The position numbers and the translations under genes are program-made. This document shows, piece by piece, positions 24,710-36,766 of a stretch of DNA of 64,000 bases (position 1 is its first letter; every line of letters begins with the position of its first letter). Source of the DNA: Proteles cristata cristata (taxonomy: Eukaryota > Chordata > Mammalia > Carnivora > Hyaenidae); NCBI GenBank assembly GCA_017311185.1, contig JAESUZ010003395.1:1-64000 (forward strand), written 5' to 3'. The notes under the pieces are model-generated. The model was not told the origin of the DNA. It ran no database searches and saw only the letters and a program-made list of their open reading frames with translations.

Positions 24710-26020
24710 AGGCAGTCACTTCCATAATGCCTTGGGCATGATTGAGGAATTGACAGAGGCAGTTTTGTTTTAATGATAAAATTATGTTGAAGTGACTGTA
24801 TGTTTTGGTTTGTTTTTTAAATTCATTTTTGCATTCTTTCAGTGAACACTGATTGAAATATTTTTTCTTGAAACAGTTTTGGAAAGAATTGTACTAACCG
24901 TGCTCACATAGGTAAGCCATAGTGTGTGTTATATCACTTGCAGGGCTCAGAAAGAACACTTTAATACCCTTTCTACCCCAGTCTCCCAATGGTCCTTTAG
25001 TTTCTCTTGGAAGTAATTTTAAAGAAATAAACCTTCTAAACCTGCTAGTAGCCATCTTAATCCTTTTTATGTGATTAAAACCCTAAACAGCAGGGTTCCA
25101 AGGCAATCATAAGGTTCTCATCGTTGGAGAGGAGAAAGGCAGGTGAATTAGGTTCTGAATAATAAGGGGACAGTGCTTTATATATAGTCTACAGTCAGTA
25201 GATATTTGTTGCCTGAAAATGGGAGGGTCAGTAGAAAACACTATGATAAATCTTCCCTGTTTTAAGATGCTACCCTGAGCCAGTCTTTTTTCTAGGCCTT
25301 CTGACTTTGCCTTTGACTCCACAATTCAACTAAAGTCCTACCTCATTTCAGTCACAGGACTGTATCTTTTCAAAAGAAAAAAAAGATGCTTTACTTGCAT
25401 TTGATATGGATAACTTTCCAGAGTTTTCAAACCATTATCATATGGATATTGAGGTGAGAACACCCAAGGAATTCTTGAGTATCATTAATTAGCCCTAAAA
25501 CGCTCACATTCAAAATTGTCACCAGAGGTTACTTGAGTTTGTAGACATTTAGAAATGGTGCAATTGGATTGGTAAATGGCTGAGAAAGTGAAGGAGTTTG
25601 CATATGACCTGCTTATCTAGAGATTAGATGAACCTGATAAAACTTCTCCTTTTTTTTTTTTTTCTGTGAAATGGTAAAGTCACACTTGATGTTTCTGGGG
25701 TCACCTTATGTGCTATAACTGATTGCAGCTCTCTTCTCCATAGGCATAGAACAAGCACATGTTCAGTGCTGAGGGCAAAGGGCGTACAAAATCGCCCCAT
25801 TGTGGCTTTCAGACTAAGATCACCTAAGAAAGAGTCCAACATGTGGCTCTGCTGTACACCACAGAGAGAACCTTCCTTTTGCCAAAGGCATTGTTTTAGT
25901 TGAGAACAGTCACCATATTTGGCACTTGCTATTTTCTTTTTGCTTGTTTTTGTATATCAAATTAGAATAAAAACCCCACTATTTTATTTTCTCTTTATTA
26001 TCTTTTAGAAAGCTCTATTT
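24710..26020. other. unassigned stretch, no gene seen
   Basis: Open frames of 72 codons or fewer and no recognised repeat. Confidence 0.4.
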
Positions 26021-26038
26021 AGAAACATATAATTTTAA

Positions 26039-26241
26039 AATATTTTTATTTATTTCTGAGAGAGAGACAGAGTGAGCAGGGGAAGGTCAGAGTGAGAGGG
26101 AGACACAGAATCTGAAACAGGCTCCAGGCTCTGAGCTGGCTGTCAGCACAGAGCACAACACGGGGCTCAAACCCATGAACCGTGAGATCATGACCTGAGC
26201 TGAAGTTGGACGCTTAACTGACTGAGCCACCCAGGTGCCCC
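26039..26241 (-). mobile_element. CAN-type (felid) SINE with 16-bp target duplication
   Basis: Reverse-strand copy ending GAGCCACCCAGGTGCCCC. It is flanked by AAACATATAATTTTAA (26023-26038) and AAACATAGAATTTTAA (26242-26257), with one mismatch. Confidence 0.97.
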
Positions 26242-26259
26242 AAACATAGAATTTTAAGG

Positions 26260-27005
26260 CTGAATGAGACCTCAGAAGCTATCTAATCTTTTTCTGATGC
26301 ATAAATCCCTTTACATCACCCACTGAAATGATTTATCAGCTCAAGCACTTTATGTGTTGGAACTTAGTGTCTCATCAAACATCCCATTCCACTCTAGCAG
26401 TTTTGTGGGTAAGAAAGTGTTTTATATTGCGTTTAAATCTGTATCCCTAACCCTTCTGTAACCTGAACTCATTATTCCTAATTCTGCTCTCTAGAGGCAC
26501 AGAAAAAAAATAACCTCTCATTTACTTAATGACCTCTTGCATATTTTACCCAATTTAGTATATACCCTAAAGGCCTTTTAAAATAATGAATCACTCCAAG
26601 TTTCTGCAACCATATTTTTTTGTTGTTTTTAGAAAATCACAGGTTTTTCATAAATGGAAGAAATTTTAGAAACCATCTAGCCTATTTTTTTTTTCTTTGC
26701 AAATGCTTTTTCATAAAGTACTAATTCTGGAAGTGAAAATAGAAAAAAAAAAAAAAGTGCACAGTAAGGTCCTGATCTGTAGTTCAGTCTACCTATACCT
26801 GAACTGGGGACTCGTCTTCCTGAAGTTATATGAAGGGAGCCCCAGGATAAATCTGGTGGTTCCTTTTTTTTTTTTAATTTTACATTTTCCTGAATATTTT
26901 ATCAAAGAAGTCTCATTATTTTTATATTAGGAAGAAATATTGACATAATAAGAATTTGAATAAAAATTTCACATGAAATATGGGATTCCAAAGGCTTTCT
27001 TATTT
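26260..27005. other. unassigned stretch, no gene seen
   Basis: AT-rich, with poly-T and poly-A runs near 26684, 26740 and 26862. No recognised family. Confidence 0.4.
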
Positions 27006-27017
27006 TTAAAGGGAAGC

Positions 27018-27140
27018 TGTTATGGACCCAAATTTATATGTTAAAGCTCTAATGCTCAATGTGACTGTATTTGGAGATGGGACTTTGGAAGATAAGTAGG
27101 TTGAGATGATGCCATCAGGGTGACCTTTATGGTGGGATTG
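27018..27140 (+). mobile_element. MaLR/ERVL-like LTR fragment
   Basis: TGTTATGGACCCAAATTTAT, 'atatgttaaagctctaatgctcaatgtgactgtatttggagatggga' and 'gatgccatcagggtgacc' match in order the start of an abundant ancient mammalian LTR ('gactgtatttggagatrgggcctt...'). The 3' part is lost. It is similar, in opposite orientation, to the 3' part of the element at 39525-40005. Confidence 0.6.
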
Positions 27141-27312
27141 TTGCCCTTTGTCTGTTCACCAACTCTGTAGCAATTCATAATGATGTCTAATAAAAAATTT
27201 TATTCTAATCTCAACAGAATCTTCTCCTGTCATTCTATGAAGACCAGTTTTCTCCTATCTCAACCTCAAATAACAGGGCTCTTACCAATTACACTGTGTT
27301 TCAGATACTGCT

Positions 27313-27711
27313 TGTATTAGTCAGGATTAGTCAGGAACCAAAAGTGGGTATAAGGAGATTTATTTTAGGGAATTAGGTTACACAATTAAGGAGGCTGGCA
27401 AGTCTAAAATATGTAGGGTGGGCCAGGTTGTAGACCCAGGAAAGAGATGATGCTGCAGTTCAAGTCCAAAGACCATCAAGCTGCAGAATATCTTCTTGCT
27501 GATGGGGAGATCAGGCTTTTATTCTAGTCAGACTTTCAACTGATTGGATGAGGCCCACCCACATTATGTAGGGCAGTCTGATTTACTAGAAATCTACCAA
27601 TTTTAATATAAACCTTATCCAAGCACCATCATAAAAATGCCCAGAATAACGTTTGAATGAATCTTGTGTACAGTGGCCCAGTCCAGTTGACATAAAAATT
27701 TAGCCATCACA
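27313..27711 (+). mobile_element. ancient LTR-like interspersed repeat
   Basis: It runs from TGTATTAGTCAGGATTAGTC to 'gttgacataaaaatttagccatcaca' (TG...CA ends). It contains 'ggagatttattttagggaattagg', 'ggaggctggcaagtctaaaat', 'ttcaactgattggatgaggcccacccacattatg' and 'ggcccagtccagttgacat'. This arrangement is shared by many copies across mammals. The family name is not assigned, and the flanks give no matching target duplication. Confidence 0.65.
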
Positions 27712-28337
27712 GTGGTTCTCTTTTAATTGCATTGTATCCCATCCAGAACTCACTCTGGGCCTCCTTAAAGGTTTGTAGAAAAGACCAGTGACACAAGGTA
27801 TGGTGGAAGCCTCTAACAAGAGTCTACTTTGCCAGGTTTTCTTAAGCCAGGAAGACAATTATAGTAGTTTTACTTTAGTCCAGTTGATGCCTGAATCCAT
27901 GTTTCACTTTGCTCTATTACTGATCTGTCTTTGTTCTCATGTTAGGGCAGGCAATAAGGCCAGCCTCTGCTCAGGAGTCCTTTCTATGCCAAAAGGTCCA
28001 CCTCAGCCTGCAGGTAACACCAAAGACTCTTTTCAGTCTTTCAGTCTTGCCCTGAGATCCAGTGAACTTCCTCTAGTGAGCAGAGATTTGGGTGAGAGAG
28101 ATTTATGGTTGGTGGCAGTAAAGATCATCTTTTGCTTGTACCCTCCTAGATAATAATGCTTCATTTTGTCCGCTCACAGAGGTTTTATTTGTGTTGACTA
28201 AGATGGTTGTTACTATTTCCCTCAGCTTGATTAAACTTTGGATAGGTATTTTCCTGATTATTGGTCCCTGACTTCCCTTTCCATAGAGCATTTACTTCAG
28301 AAAACTTAGAATTCTAAGTTTTTTCTCTGCCACTTTG

Positions 28338-28760
28338 AAATGTCTATAAATATTCTCCCAGCCTCCGACCAGGTTTACAACCCAGAAAATGTCTTTATCA
28401 AGAGCCTGGGAGCCATTCCTTTGAAATGTAATCATCAGGGAAGATAGTACCCCTATTTCTCAGTCTCTATGGGAAGATGGAAGCCTGACTTCCCATGGCT
28501 ACCAATTATCAAACAGATGACATAATCAGAGAGAAAATTATTTGCCTACTCAGTGATAACCCAGTTTGCTGGACACGTCCCATTGATCAATCCTTCCACT
28601 AAGGTTCTCCAAGTACCTTTCCACTAGCTCACCCAGCACTTAAAAATCCTTCTGCCTTTTGTTTCAGTGAAGTTGAGTTCAGTCTCTTCCCTATTGCACT
28701 AACTTGAATAAAGTCTTCTTTGCCTGTTTAATGCTGTTTGGCACACTTTTTATTTTGACA
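28338..28760 (+). mobile_element. probable ERV LTR, 3' portion
   Basis: A TATA-like CTTAAAAATCC (near 28640), then 'tgttcagt'-type leader sequence, AATAAA at 28707-28712 followed by a TTCTTTGCC stretch, and a CA end at 28760 (TTTATTTTGACA) resemble the U3/R/U5 end of class I LTRs. The left boundary is uncertain. Upstream sequence to 27712, including a 121-codon frame at 27788-28153, may be diverged internal ERV sequence but was not identified. Confidence 0.45.
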
Positions 28761-28769
28761 ATATTAATA

Positions 28770-30165
28770 AAGTAACCCTCAGCTTCCTATACTGTAAGCA
28801 TAAGTCATGATGGTGATTTCAGGTACCACAATGCATCAGTAATCACAAAATAAGCAGGTTTCTGTGGTAGGCCCATTATACTTGCTCCTCTAAGTTTTCA
28901 ATGAGAAACTGGTTAGTTACTGTCTCTGAGGCATGAAGTTCAGGGAAAAGCAACATCTTCTCAGTACTTGTAGCAGTTGATAGTTTTTACATGATCTTTC
29001 CTCTGAACACCTTGAGTCACTATCCAGAAAATACTAACTTTAAAATTAATTTCAGTACTTTTCAAATATTAAAAATACAAGTAATAGTAAGGATAGAGAA
29101 AACAAAGCCAACAAAGAACAAATGCTATGTAAAAATGTTTAGAAAGGACATGAGAAGCCATTTAAGCTATAGTTTTCAAATTTGGAAAGACAGCCATAGA
29201 CTAAGGGAATAAAAAGATACATAACTTTAGGTTATAACTTCTTACATTAATAGTCAATACATTTTCATTTTGACCTATTACCTACCACACTCTTTCCTTC
29301 AAAACCTGTGGTTTTAATAGTGTAAAATAAAGATCAAGAAATAATGTATTTACTGACCTGATCCTGCTTAGCCCTATTTTATCTACTTTTTCTTCCCAGG
29401 TTCTTGGATTTAAAAGTTTAATTTTTCACCTGACAATAACATTGACAATGATGTGTTAATTAGAAATTGATATTTTAAAGTTCATTATTGTAAAGTTTTT
29501 ATATATAATAATGAAAAAATAGCAACTTTTGGAAAAGTAACATAAATCTTTTGTTATATTCACTTTTTTAATTTTTATTTTAAGCCTACCCTACTATAGA
29601 TTTCATTTAGAATGTTCCAAAATTGAAAGCAATATATTTGAATAAATGTAAGAAGCACAACTTCTAAGTAAAAAAATAGACTATCCTCTCTGCTTGGAAT
29701 TGGAAATCTCCCAAATCCAGCTTAGTAAAACTTGATTTATTCCTTGTGTAAATTAAACAGAAAATAAAAGGTATCACAACAGTTTTAGGAACTTTCTAGC
29801 ACCAAGGACTATGCCAATTATTTAAGAGTTTAAAAATCATTTAACAGTACAACAATTAGAATTCCTATACCAGAGAAATTCCTTTCTAAACACTGTGTAT
29901 CATTTTATATTGAACATCATTTTCATAGCATCCAGGCTTGGTGCTGCATAAATATTTGTTTTGCAAAATTGCCTAACGTTTCAGAGCATTCCAGTGGATT
30001 TTTAATTAATTTTTAAAAACAAATTTGGGTTTTCTTAAATTGCTTCTGTACTCAAGAGAGCCTCAGTAGTTTATCTCAAGATGTCTTTGTGTATCATTTA
30101 CTACTCATTTTAGTATTGGAATTCTTTTTCCTTCTGGCTAATTGGCCATTAACACCATTAGTATT
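28770..30165. other. unassigned stretch, no gene seen
   Basis: AT-rich sequence without recognised repeats and with open frames of at most 73 codons. Confidence 0.4.
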
Positions 30166-30171
30166 TGAATA

Positions 30172-30696
30172 ATGTATATAAAGCACCATAGAAATCTAGA
30201 AAAATTCTATGCATGTTTAATCTTTAATGCATATGTTACTGATAGGAAAACCCTGGTTTATTGCAAGGCTTTTGATGTGAAGACTGTCAGAGAAGTCACT
30301 CTTAACTTTGATACTTGTCCCTTCTTCCTGTCTACATCCTTTCCACATATTAAACCCAAAGGTGATATTACTGTCTACCTTTCTTTGGTTTCTGGATTTA
30401 TAAGCATCATTTTCCTTTCACAGAAATATAATCTGCCCTGTAAATCACCACAGAGGCCTTCGGAGTTAACAAATCTGAGGACCAAATCTGTACTGAAGAG
30501 AGGTGGGTCATTATTTGGGTATGATAATGTCATCCACAGTTTACTTTTGGTTGTTCTAATCGGGAAAGTCTATTTGGCCTTACATTTTATCTTCAAGGAA
30601 CAGAATGAGTTAATTGACCTCTGTTCCAGTTTTGTTCAATGGACTGTCAGAAGAGAGTTTCTGTGTTTACTCAATGTGTGGAGGACTACTTTTTAG
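30172..30696 (+). other. 174-codon open frame, unrecognised, probably not a gene
   Basis: This is the longest open frame in the window. It starts with an ATG at 30172 and stops at 30694-30696. No domain was recognised. Residues around 70-84 and 118-138 are hydrophobic, with a Lys/Arg/Pro-rich stretch between. It overlaps no repeat I can name. Inside it a pyrimidine-rich tract ending TTTCCTTTCACAG (to 30423) and a donor-like AG/GTGGGT (30501-30506) bound a possible 79-bp exon. In AT-rich DNA a frame this long is uncommon but can arise by chance. No promoter, poly-A context or family supports a gene. Confidence 0.2.
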
Positions 30697-30699
30697 AAA

Positions 30700-31745
30700 C
30701 CTTCAAACTGAGAAAAATCTCAAAGATATTTTCAAAACAGATGTAAAATTATCTTTGGTGCCCTATAATTAGAATACAATTTTAAAGCTAATACTTGGAT
30801 TTTAACTTATTATAACTTTAACTGAAAAGCAAAGTAATGATTTCTCAAATGCTTATGTGGTCTCCGGTATGATACTATTTATTATGAAGAAACAGAAATA
30901 ATTAAGACATGGTGCAATTCTCAAGAAACTTGTGTTCTACATATCCAGAGGAGATAATTTCATAAATAATGATATTTCAAAGCAATACTTGAAACCTGCT
31001 GTGGCAGGGACAAATCTTATTAACAAAACTTAGAGAAGGTTGTGATAATTATCAGCTCATTGTGGGTAGGTCTTTGGGAAGTTATGGAGAACTTCAAGTA
31101 GGGTAGGTTTTGCTTTAAAGGTATTGACAGAGACAGGATGCATTCTCTAGGGCCACAGCTGCACCTACTGACATTAGTAATTTCCTCAGGCAGATCTTCA
31201 TTGGAAGATCTGGAATGATCTTATGTGGAATCTACTTGGTCATTTGTTGAACTATTGGACACATCTGACTTCATGGGCTTTCTAGCCAGATTTAGGCTTC
31301 ATTTTGAGAACTTTAACTTTAAACTGGTAACATAAGATGTTTTTGTTCTGCAGAGAATAACAAATTACACCAGCTCCACAGCCACTTCATTTTTTACGTG
31401 AAGGTAGGTAGGAGGTTCAATGTGTAGATGGTGAAGGTAGGGGAATTAGAGAACTATGCAAATGTGTCAAATTTTGGAGGTGGACCTCTCAGATATTTAT
31501 TAGCCTGAGTAGGAGCTAGCCCCTCTAAAGTAGAATCCTCTGTAGAGCTACAGGTAAAGGCTTTCTGCTTCCAAGAAAAATAATACTGGCCATTCTTCTG
31601 TTCTACTATGCTACACAGCTTTCAAGTGGAAAATAGGAAAATGATAAGTTGAAACATAAGCTGGGTAGAAAATATGTAGTATAAATGCTCTGAGGATGCA
31701 GAGGAGAGATTGTTGGTTAGTTTTATCCATTTTTTCCTTTCTCCA
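30700..31745. other. unassigned stretch, no gene seen
   Basis: No recognised repeat, RNA gene or long open frame. Confidence 0.4.
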
Positions 31746-31749
31746 AATT

Positions 31750-31965
31750 TGCATTTAAATTCCAGGTAATTGACATACAGTGTAATATTAGTTTCAAGTG
31801 TAGAATTTAGTGGTTCATCACCAACATACAACACCCAGTGCTCATCACAATCGCCCTCCTTAATACCCATCACCTATTAACCCATCCTGCCCACTTACCT
31901 CCCCTCCAGTAATTCTCACTTCATTCTCTATAGTTAAGAGTCAGTCTCCTGTTTTGCCACCATCT
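31750..31965 (-). mobile_element. carnivore L1 3' end fragment
   Basis: GACATACAGTGTAATATTAG, 'gtttcaagtgtagaatttagtggttcatcacc' and 'cccagtgctcatcacaatcgccctccttaatacccatcacctattaaccc' are the reverse complement of the carnivore L1 3'UTR. It is a short 5'-truncated piece. Confidence 0.85.
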
Positions 31966-31969
31966 CCTT

Positions 31970-32640
31970 TTTTTAAATTTTAGTTTTACAGAAAATTTGC
32001 AAAAACTGAACATAACATTCATGTATACTATTTATTATCTTTTCCAATTAATAGCTTACATAGCCAAATACAAATATTACAATGAGGAAATTAACACTGA
32101 TCCAATGTTACTAACTAAAATATAGACCTTATCAGCAGTTTATTAGTAGTTTTAGCCCATAATGTCATCTTTCTGTGCTAGGATTTAATCCAAATTTCTC
32201 CATTGTGTTTAGTTGTTGTGTCCTTTTAGTCTCCCCCAATCTGTTATGGTTCTTCAGCCTTCCGTACTCAGTACTTTTATGAGTACTACTTAATCATTTT
32301 GTGGAATAATTTGGGATTATTATTTAATTTAGCATTGTCTGATGTTTTCTCATAGCTCTATTGAGGTTATAATTTTTTTTGGCAAAAATACTACAGAAAT
32401 GATGTAGCATCTTTCTCAGTAAATAATTTTAGGGGTATAAAATATTATATGTTTTTTCTAATGATGTTAATAATAAACACTTGATTAAGATGGTATCTGC
32501 CAAGTTTCTCCACTGTAAGGGTACTGTTATTCCCTTTGTAATGAATAAATATCTGAGGAACATACTTTGAAAAATGCTTTTTTCCTCAAAAGTTGGCCAC
32601 TGATTTTAGGATCCACTATTCCTAAAGTGGCCAAAGTAAA
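31970..32640 (-). mobile_element. older L1 3' region fragment
   Basis: 'tctcccccaatctgttatggttcttcag', 'atttagcattgtctgatgttttctcatag', 'tactacagaaatgatgtagc' and 'gtatctgccaagtttctccactgtaagggtac' follow the order of an ancient L1-type 3' region in reverse orientation. It is separate from, and older than, the neighbouring L1 tail at 31750. Confidence 0.6.
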
Positions 32641-33009
32641 AAATGAAAATAAAAACAAAAACAGACATTAAAAGCATCAACAGATATTATTGATGATTAT
32701 GTGAACTGATTCCCCTTACCCAAAATTACAGTTTCAGCTAAATGTCATATATAGATTTTTTAAATTAATTAATTTATTTTTGTTATATATAGATTTGAAA
32801 AATACTGCTTTGGAAGACTCATTGCTTCCTGAGTGTGATAAATCTTAAAGTATGATTTCTCATTATTTCTCCCTACCTGGTGCTAAACTTCTCAATTTCT
32901 TGGCAACCAGAATTATTGTTAGTAAAAAAGAATTTTATTTTTGTAATATTCCTAACCTTTTTTGCAAACAATTTATTTTGTGCTTTCTAACTCAATTTTT
33001 TGAAAAAAA

Positions 33010-34160
33010 AAATTGAAGTATGATTACCATGTATAAAACTGTTAATGTTTAGAACTCGAAGAATTTGGAGATAAATATATACTCATGAAACCATCACCAA
33101 CCACAGTCAAGGCCATGAACATATTCATCACCTCTCAAAGTTTCCTCCTCTCCCCTTAATTATTTTTCTAATTAAAAATTATTTTTATTTTGTGGTAAGG
33201 AAAATTACATAAGATCTACCTTCTTAGAAAAATTTTAATTATACAATTATACAATATTGTTAACTTTAGGCACTATATTGCACCATAGATCTCCAGAACT
33301 TAATCATTTTACATAACTGAAGCTTTCTATCCTTTGACCAACAACTAAAAGGCTTCTATACTGCAAATAAAACAATAAACAAAGAGAAAATGTCACCTAT
33401 GAAATGGGAGAAAATATTTGAATATCATATATCTGATACTCAGTTAATATTCAAAATATATAAGGCACTTGTACAACCCAATAACAAAGCAAAATAATAG
33501 TCTATTTAAAGATGGGCAAAGGACCTGAATAGACATTTCTCCAAAGATATAAAAATGGTCAAATGATACATGAAAAGGTACTCAACACTACTAATCATTG
33601 GGAAATACAAATCTAAACTACGAGATATCACCTCATATCTATTGGGAGGATTGTTATCAAAAAGATAAGAGATAAGAAGTATTGGTGAGTTGTGAGTTAA
33701 GAGAACCTTTATACATTATCGGTGAGAATAAACATTGGGGCAGCCACTATGGAAAACAGTATGAAGAATCCTCAAAAAATGAAAAATAGAACTACCATCT
33801 GATCTCACAATCTCACTTTTGGGTGTATATGCAAAAGAACTGAAATCAAGATCTCAAAAGATATCTCTGCCTTCCCATATTTATTGCAGCATTATTCTCA
33901 ATAGCCAAGATATGGAAACAAACTAAATGTCCATTGACAGGTGAATGGATAAAGAAAATGTGGTATACACATACAATGGAATTTTAATCGGACTTTATAA
34001 AAGAAGGAACCTTGCCATTTGTGACAACACAGATGGACCTGAAGACATGTGCTAAGCAAAATAAATCAGACACAAGAGGATAAATACTGCATCATTCCTG
34101 TTTTATGAGAAGTCTAAAATAGTCAAGCTCATGGAAGCATAAAGCAAAGTGAGGTCATGC
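33010..34160 (-). mobile_element. L1 with inverted 5' half (twin-primed structure)
   Basis: 33010-33345 is an L1 3' end on the minus strand ('atctaccttcttag ... tatacaatattgttaactttaggcac ... agatctccagaacttaatcat'). 33370-34160 is L1 sequence from the ORF2 end on the plus strand ('agatgggcaaaggacctgaatagacatttctcc', 'tattgcagcattattctcaatagccaagatatgg', 'aaatgtccattgacaggtgaatggataaagaaaatgtgg'). The outer end of the plus part (CAAGCTCATGGAAGCATAAA) corresponds to sequence that normally lies next to the inner end of the minus part. This is the geometry of one insertion with its 5' segment inverted. Confidence 0.8.
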
Positions 34161-34169
34161 TTTCTACTT

Positions 34170-35080
34170 TTATGGATAATTTATATTTGACCTTTTAAAT
34201 GAAACAACTCCAAATATTCATCCACATTAAATTTTTTTTAAGAGATAATTACATAGGAAATAGAGCATGATCAAAATATCAGCTCATTTTCTGATATCAC
34301 TCTTAGTGACTTGGTTTCATGGCCAAATTACTCTCCCTTAAACTTGCTCACAAGGATTTGGGGTAAGACCTCTAAGTGAGACTTGCATCCCTTATATAAT
34401 GTGTGTGAATCTATACTAAGCAATTACAATTTTCAAAAATGGTCATAGGATGTCCGTTAAGCTTTGACATCCAAATCCTCCTTCACTTCCCTTGGAATTC
34501 TTTGAAACTAGCTGTGATGCTTCTCTCCTTCTTTTATATGTTGTTGTCAAAATGGTACACCCCTAGGGCTTATCTCCTTCATTTTAGAGGTAGTGAATAA
34601 AATCAGTAGTTGCCAACTTGGATGTCCCTTAGAATCATCTAGAAAGATTTAAAAAATACTGACATGGGGGACTTCTAACTGCAGAGAAGCAGCTACAGAG
34701 TGTCCTAACACTCAACATTCTCTTTCCAAATCATATGAAAAAAACAAGTAATGCTTTGATCATATGGTAAGTCCTGTGTGTTCAAACATTCATCAGTTAC
34801 ACAGCAAATATTACTGTTGGACACATGTTCTAAGAAACCATGTTTCTCAAAACATGCACACACACACACACATACACACACATACATACACACACACACA
34901 CACACCTGTTTTTTTTACAAAGGTAGGACATAAGTAGGAGAATTTTTATGATTACTAAAATACCCATTTTGTGAGAAGGAAACTTTCGGAAGGTATAAAT
35001 CAGAACAGAGTTCACTTCCTTCTAGTCCTTTTTATTCTTGAGATAAGATTATAATATATATGTAAATATATAGTCATCTG
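34170..35080. other. unassigned stretch with a CA microsatellite, no gene seen
   Basis: Apart from the CA-rich tract near 34855-34906, no repeat or gene was recognised. Confidence 0.4.
34855..34906. repeat. (CA)n/(CATA) microsatellite
   Basis: CA dinucleotide run with CATA interruptions. It explains the Cys/Val-rich antisense open frames here. Confidence 0.97.
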
Positions 35081-35084
35081 CAAA

Positions 35085-36010
35085 TTTTAAGTGTAAAATA
35101 CACTGAGTTTTGACAAGTAATATCCATGTAACTCACACCCTTATGAAGATGAAGAGAACATTTTTCTACCACAAAAAGCAGTTCCCCACACCTGAGGCTG
35201 CCAGTCTTCTGAACTTCTTTCACCATAGATTATATTTTCCTGTTCCAGAACTTCATAAAATATGGGATTATATAACATGTATTCTTTTGTGTCTATCTGC
35301 TTTTATCCAACATAAATTTGATGACAAATACAACTAGTTCTTCTCTCTTTATTTTTTGATGGTACTCCATTTTAAGAATATACCCCAATTTTTTATATCC
35401 ATTCTCTGGTTGATGGATATTTGAATTATATACAGTTTGGGGCTAGTATGAATAATTGCTTCTTGGATATTTCTATGTAAGTTAGTTTATTTGTTTGCTT
35501 TTGTTGAGACTTAATTTCATTCTTGAGGATGGAATTTGGGGATTATATTTTAAGTGTATGTTTAAGATGACAAGAAACTACTAAAATTCTTTCCCAAGGG
35601 TTTTATTATTTTTAAATTCTTGCCATCATTATATCAAAGTTCCAATTACTGCACATTTTTGCCAGCATATGGAATTGACAGTCATTTTAAATTTAGCTTT
35701 TCTTTTTGGTGTGTGATGGTATCACACTGTGGTTTAATTTGCATTTCCCCGATAACTAAAGATATCGTGCATCTTAATGTGCTTCTTGGCTATTCATATA
35801 TCTTCTTTTGAATTGTCTATTTAATTCTTTGCCCATTTTTTTGTATTTTTTAATTGTTCAGTTGTAAGAGCACTTATATATTCTTGATTCAAGTTGTTTG
35901 TCAGACATATATTTTTTCTAAATGTTTTCTTTCAGTGATTTACACTTTTAGGTTCTTATTTTTTTCTTTATATCATATAAAAGTGCAGAATTATTCACAA
36001 TCATGTTACA
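35085..36010 (-). mobile_element. decayed L1 3' region
   Basis: Reverse-orientation L1 motifs occur in order: 'caccatagattatattttcctgttccagaacttcataaaa', 'tgatggtactccattttaagaatatacccc', 'gttgatggatatttg', 'tatcacactgtggtttaatttgcatttcccc', 'cttcttggctattcatatatcttctttt' and 'ttctttgcccattttttt'. No intact coding sequence. Confidence 0.85.
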
Positions 36011-36080
36011 GGATTCTACTTGAACTCTCTGAAACAAAAGAAGTTGGTTGGGGGGATTTGATGTAAGAATATAACCATAT

Positions 36081-36309
36081 AGGGCACCTGGGTGGCTCAG
36101 TCAGTTAAGTGATTGACTGCGGCTCAGGTCATGATCTCACAGTTCCTTAGTTTGAGCCCTGCGTCAGGCTCTGTGCTGACAGCTTAGAGTCCAGAACTGG
36201 CTTCAGATTCTGTGTCTCCCTCTCTCTCTCTCTGAGCCTCCCCAAATCATGCTCTGTCCCTTTCTCTTTCTCTGTCTCAAAGATGAATTAACATTAAAAA
36301 ATTTTAAAA
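36081..36309 (+). mobile_element. CAN-type (felid) SINE with 16-bp target duplication
   Basis: Head AGGGCACCTGGGTGGCTCAG, CT-rich middle and tail ATTAACATTAAAAAATTTTAAA. AAGAATATAACCATAT flanks it exactly (36065-36080 and 36310-36325). Confidence 0.98.
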
Positions 36310-36484
36310 AAGAATATAACCATATATTGCAAACTAAAAAAGGAGAGACACTATCATGTCTGAGGAAAGAACTGGAAAAATAGACTTTATGTTAAAGTCC
36401 TGTTTATGTTAACAGTCCTCCCTGTTTCTGCCATCAAATCTTTCTTACCAGTTCTCTTTTTCTGCCTCCCTCTTCCACTTCTAA

Positions 36485-36705
36485 GGGTGGCTTGGTTGGT
36501 TAAGTGGCTTCCTTCACCTCAGGTTATGATCTCGTGGTTCATGGATTCATGGGTTTGAGCGCCACATCAGGGTCTCTGCTGTCTGCCTGGAGCCCGCTTC
36601 AGATCCTCTGTCCCCTTTCTCCCTGCCCCACTCCACTTGTTCTCTCTCTCCTTATCTCTCTCTCTCTCAATGATAAATAAATAAAAATTTATTTAAAAAA
36701 TGTCT
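36485..36705 (+). mobile_element. CAN-type (felid) SINE, diverged
   Basis: GGGTGGCTTGGTTGGTTAAG is a degraded head. The CT-rich middle and ATAAATAAATAAAAATTTAT tail are clear. The head lacks its first bases. It is followed about 60 bp later by an inverted SINE. Confidence 0.88.
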
Positions 36706-36766
36706 CTGATGTTTTTGTTCTTTTTTCCATTTTTCTTTCCATTGGTTTATAAGTTTACAATCTAAG

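Noticed and set aside
27788..28153. 121-codon plus-strand frame
   Set aside because: It lies between old LTR-type repeats and may be fossil ERV internal sequence, but I could not match it to any retroviral protein.
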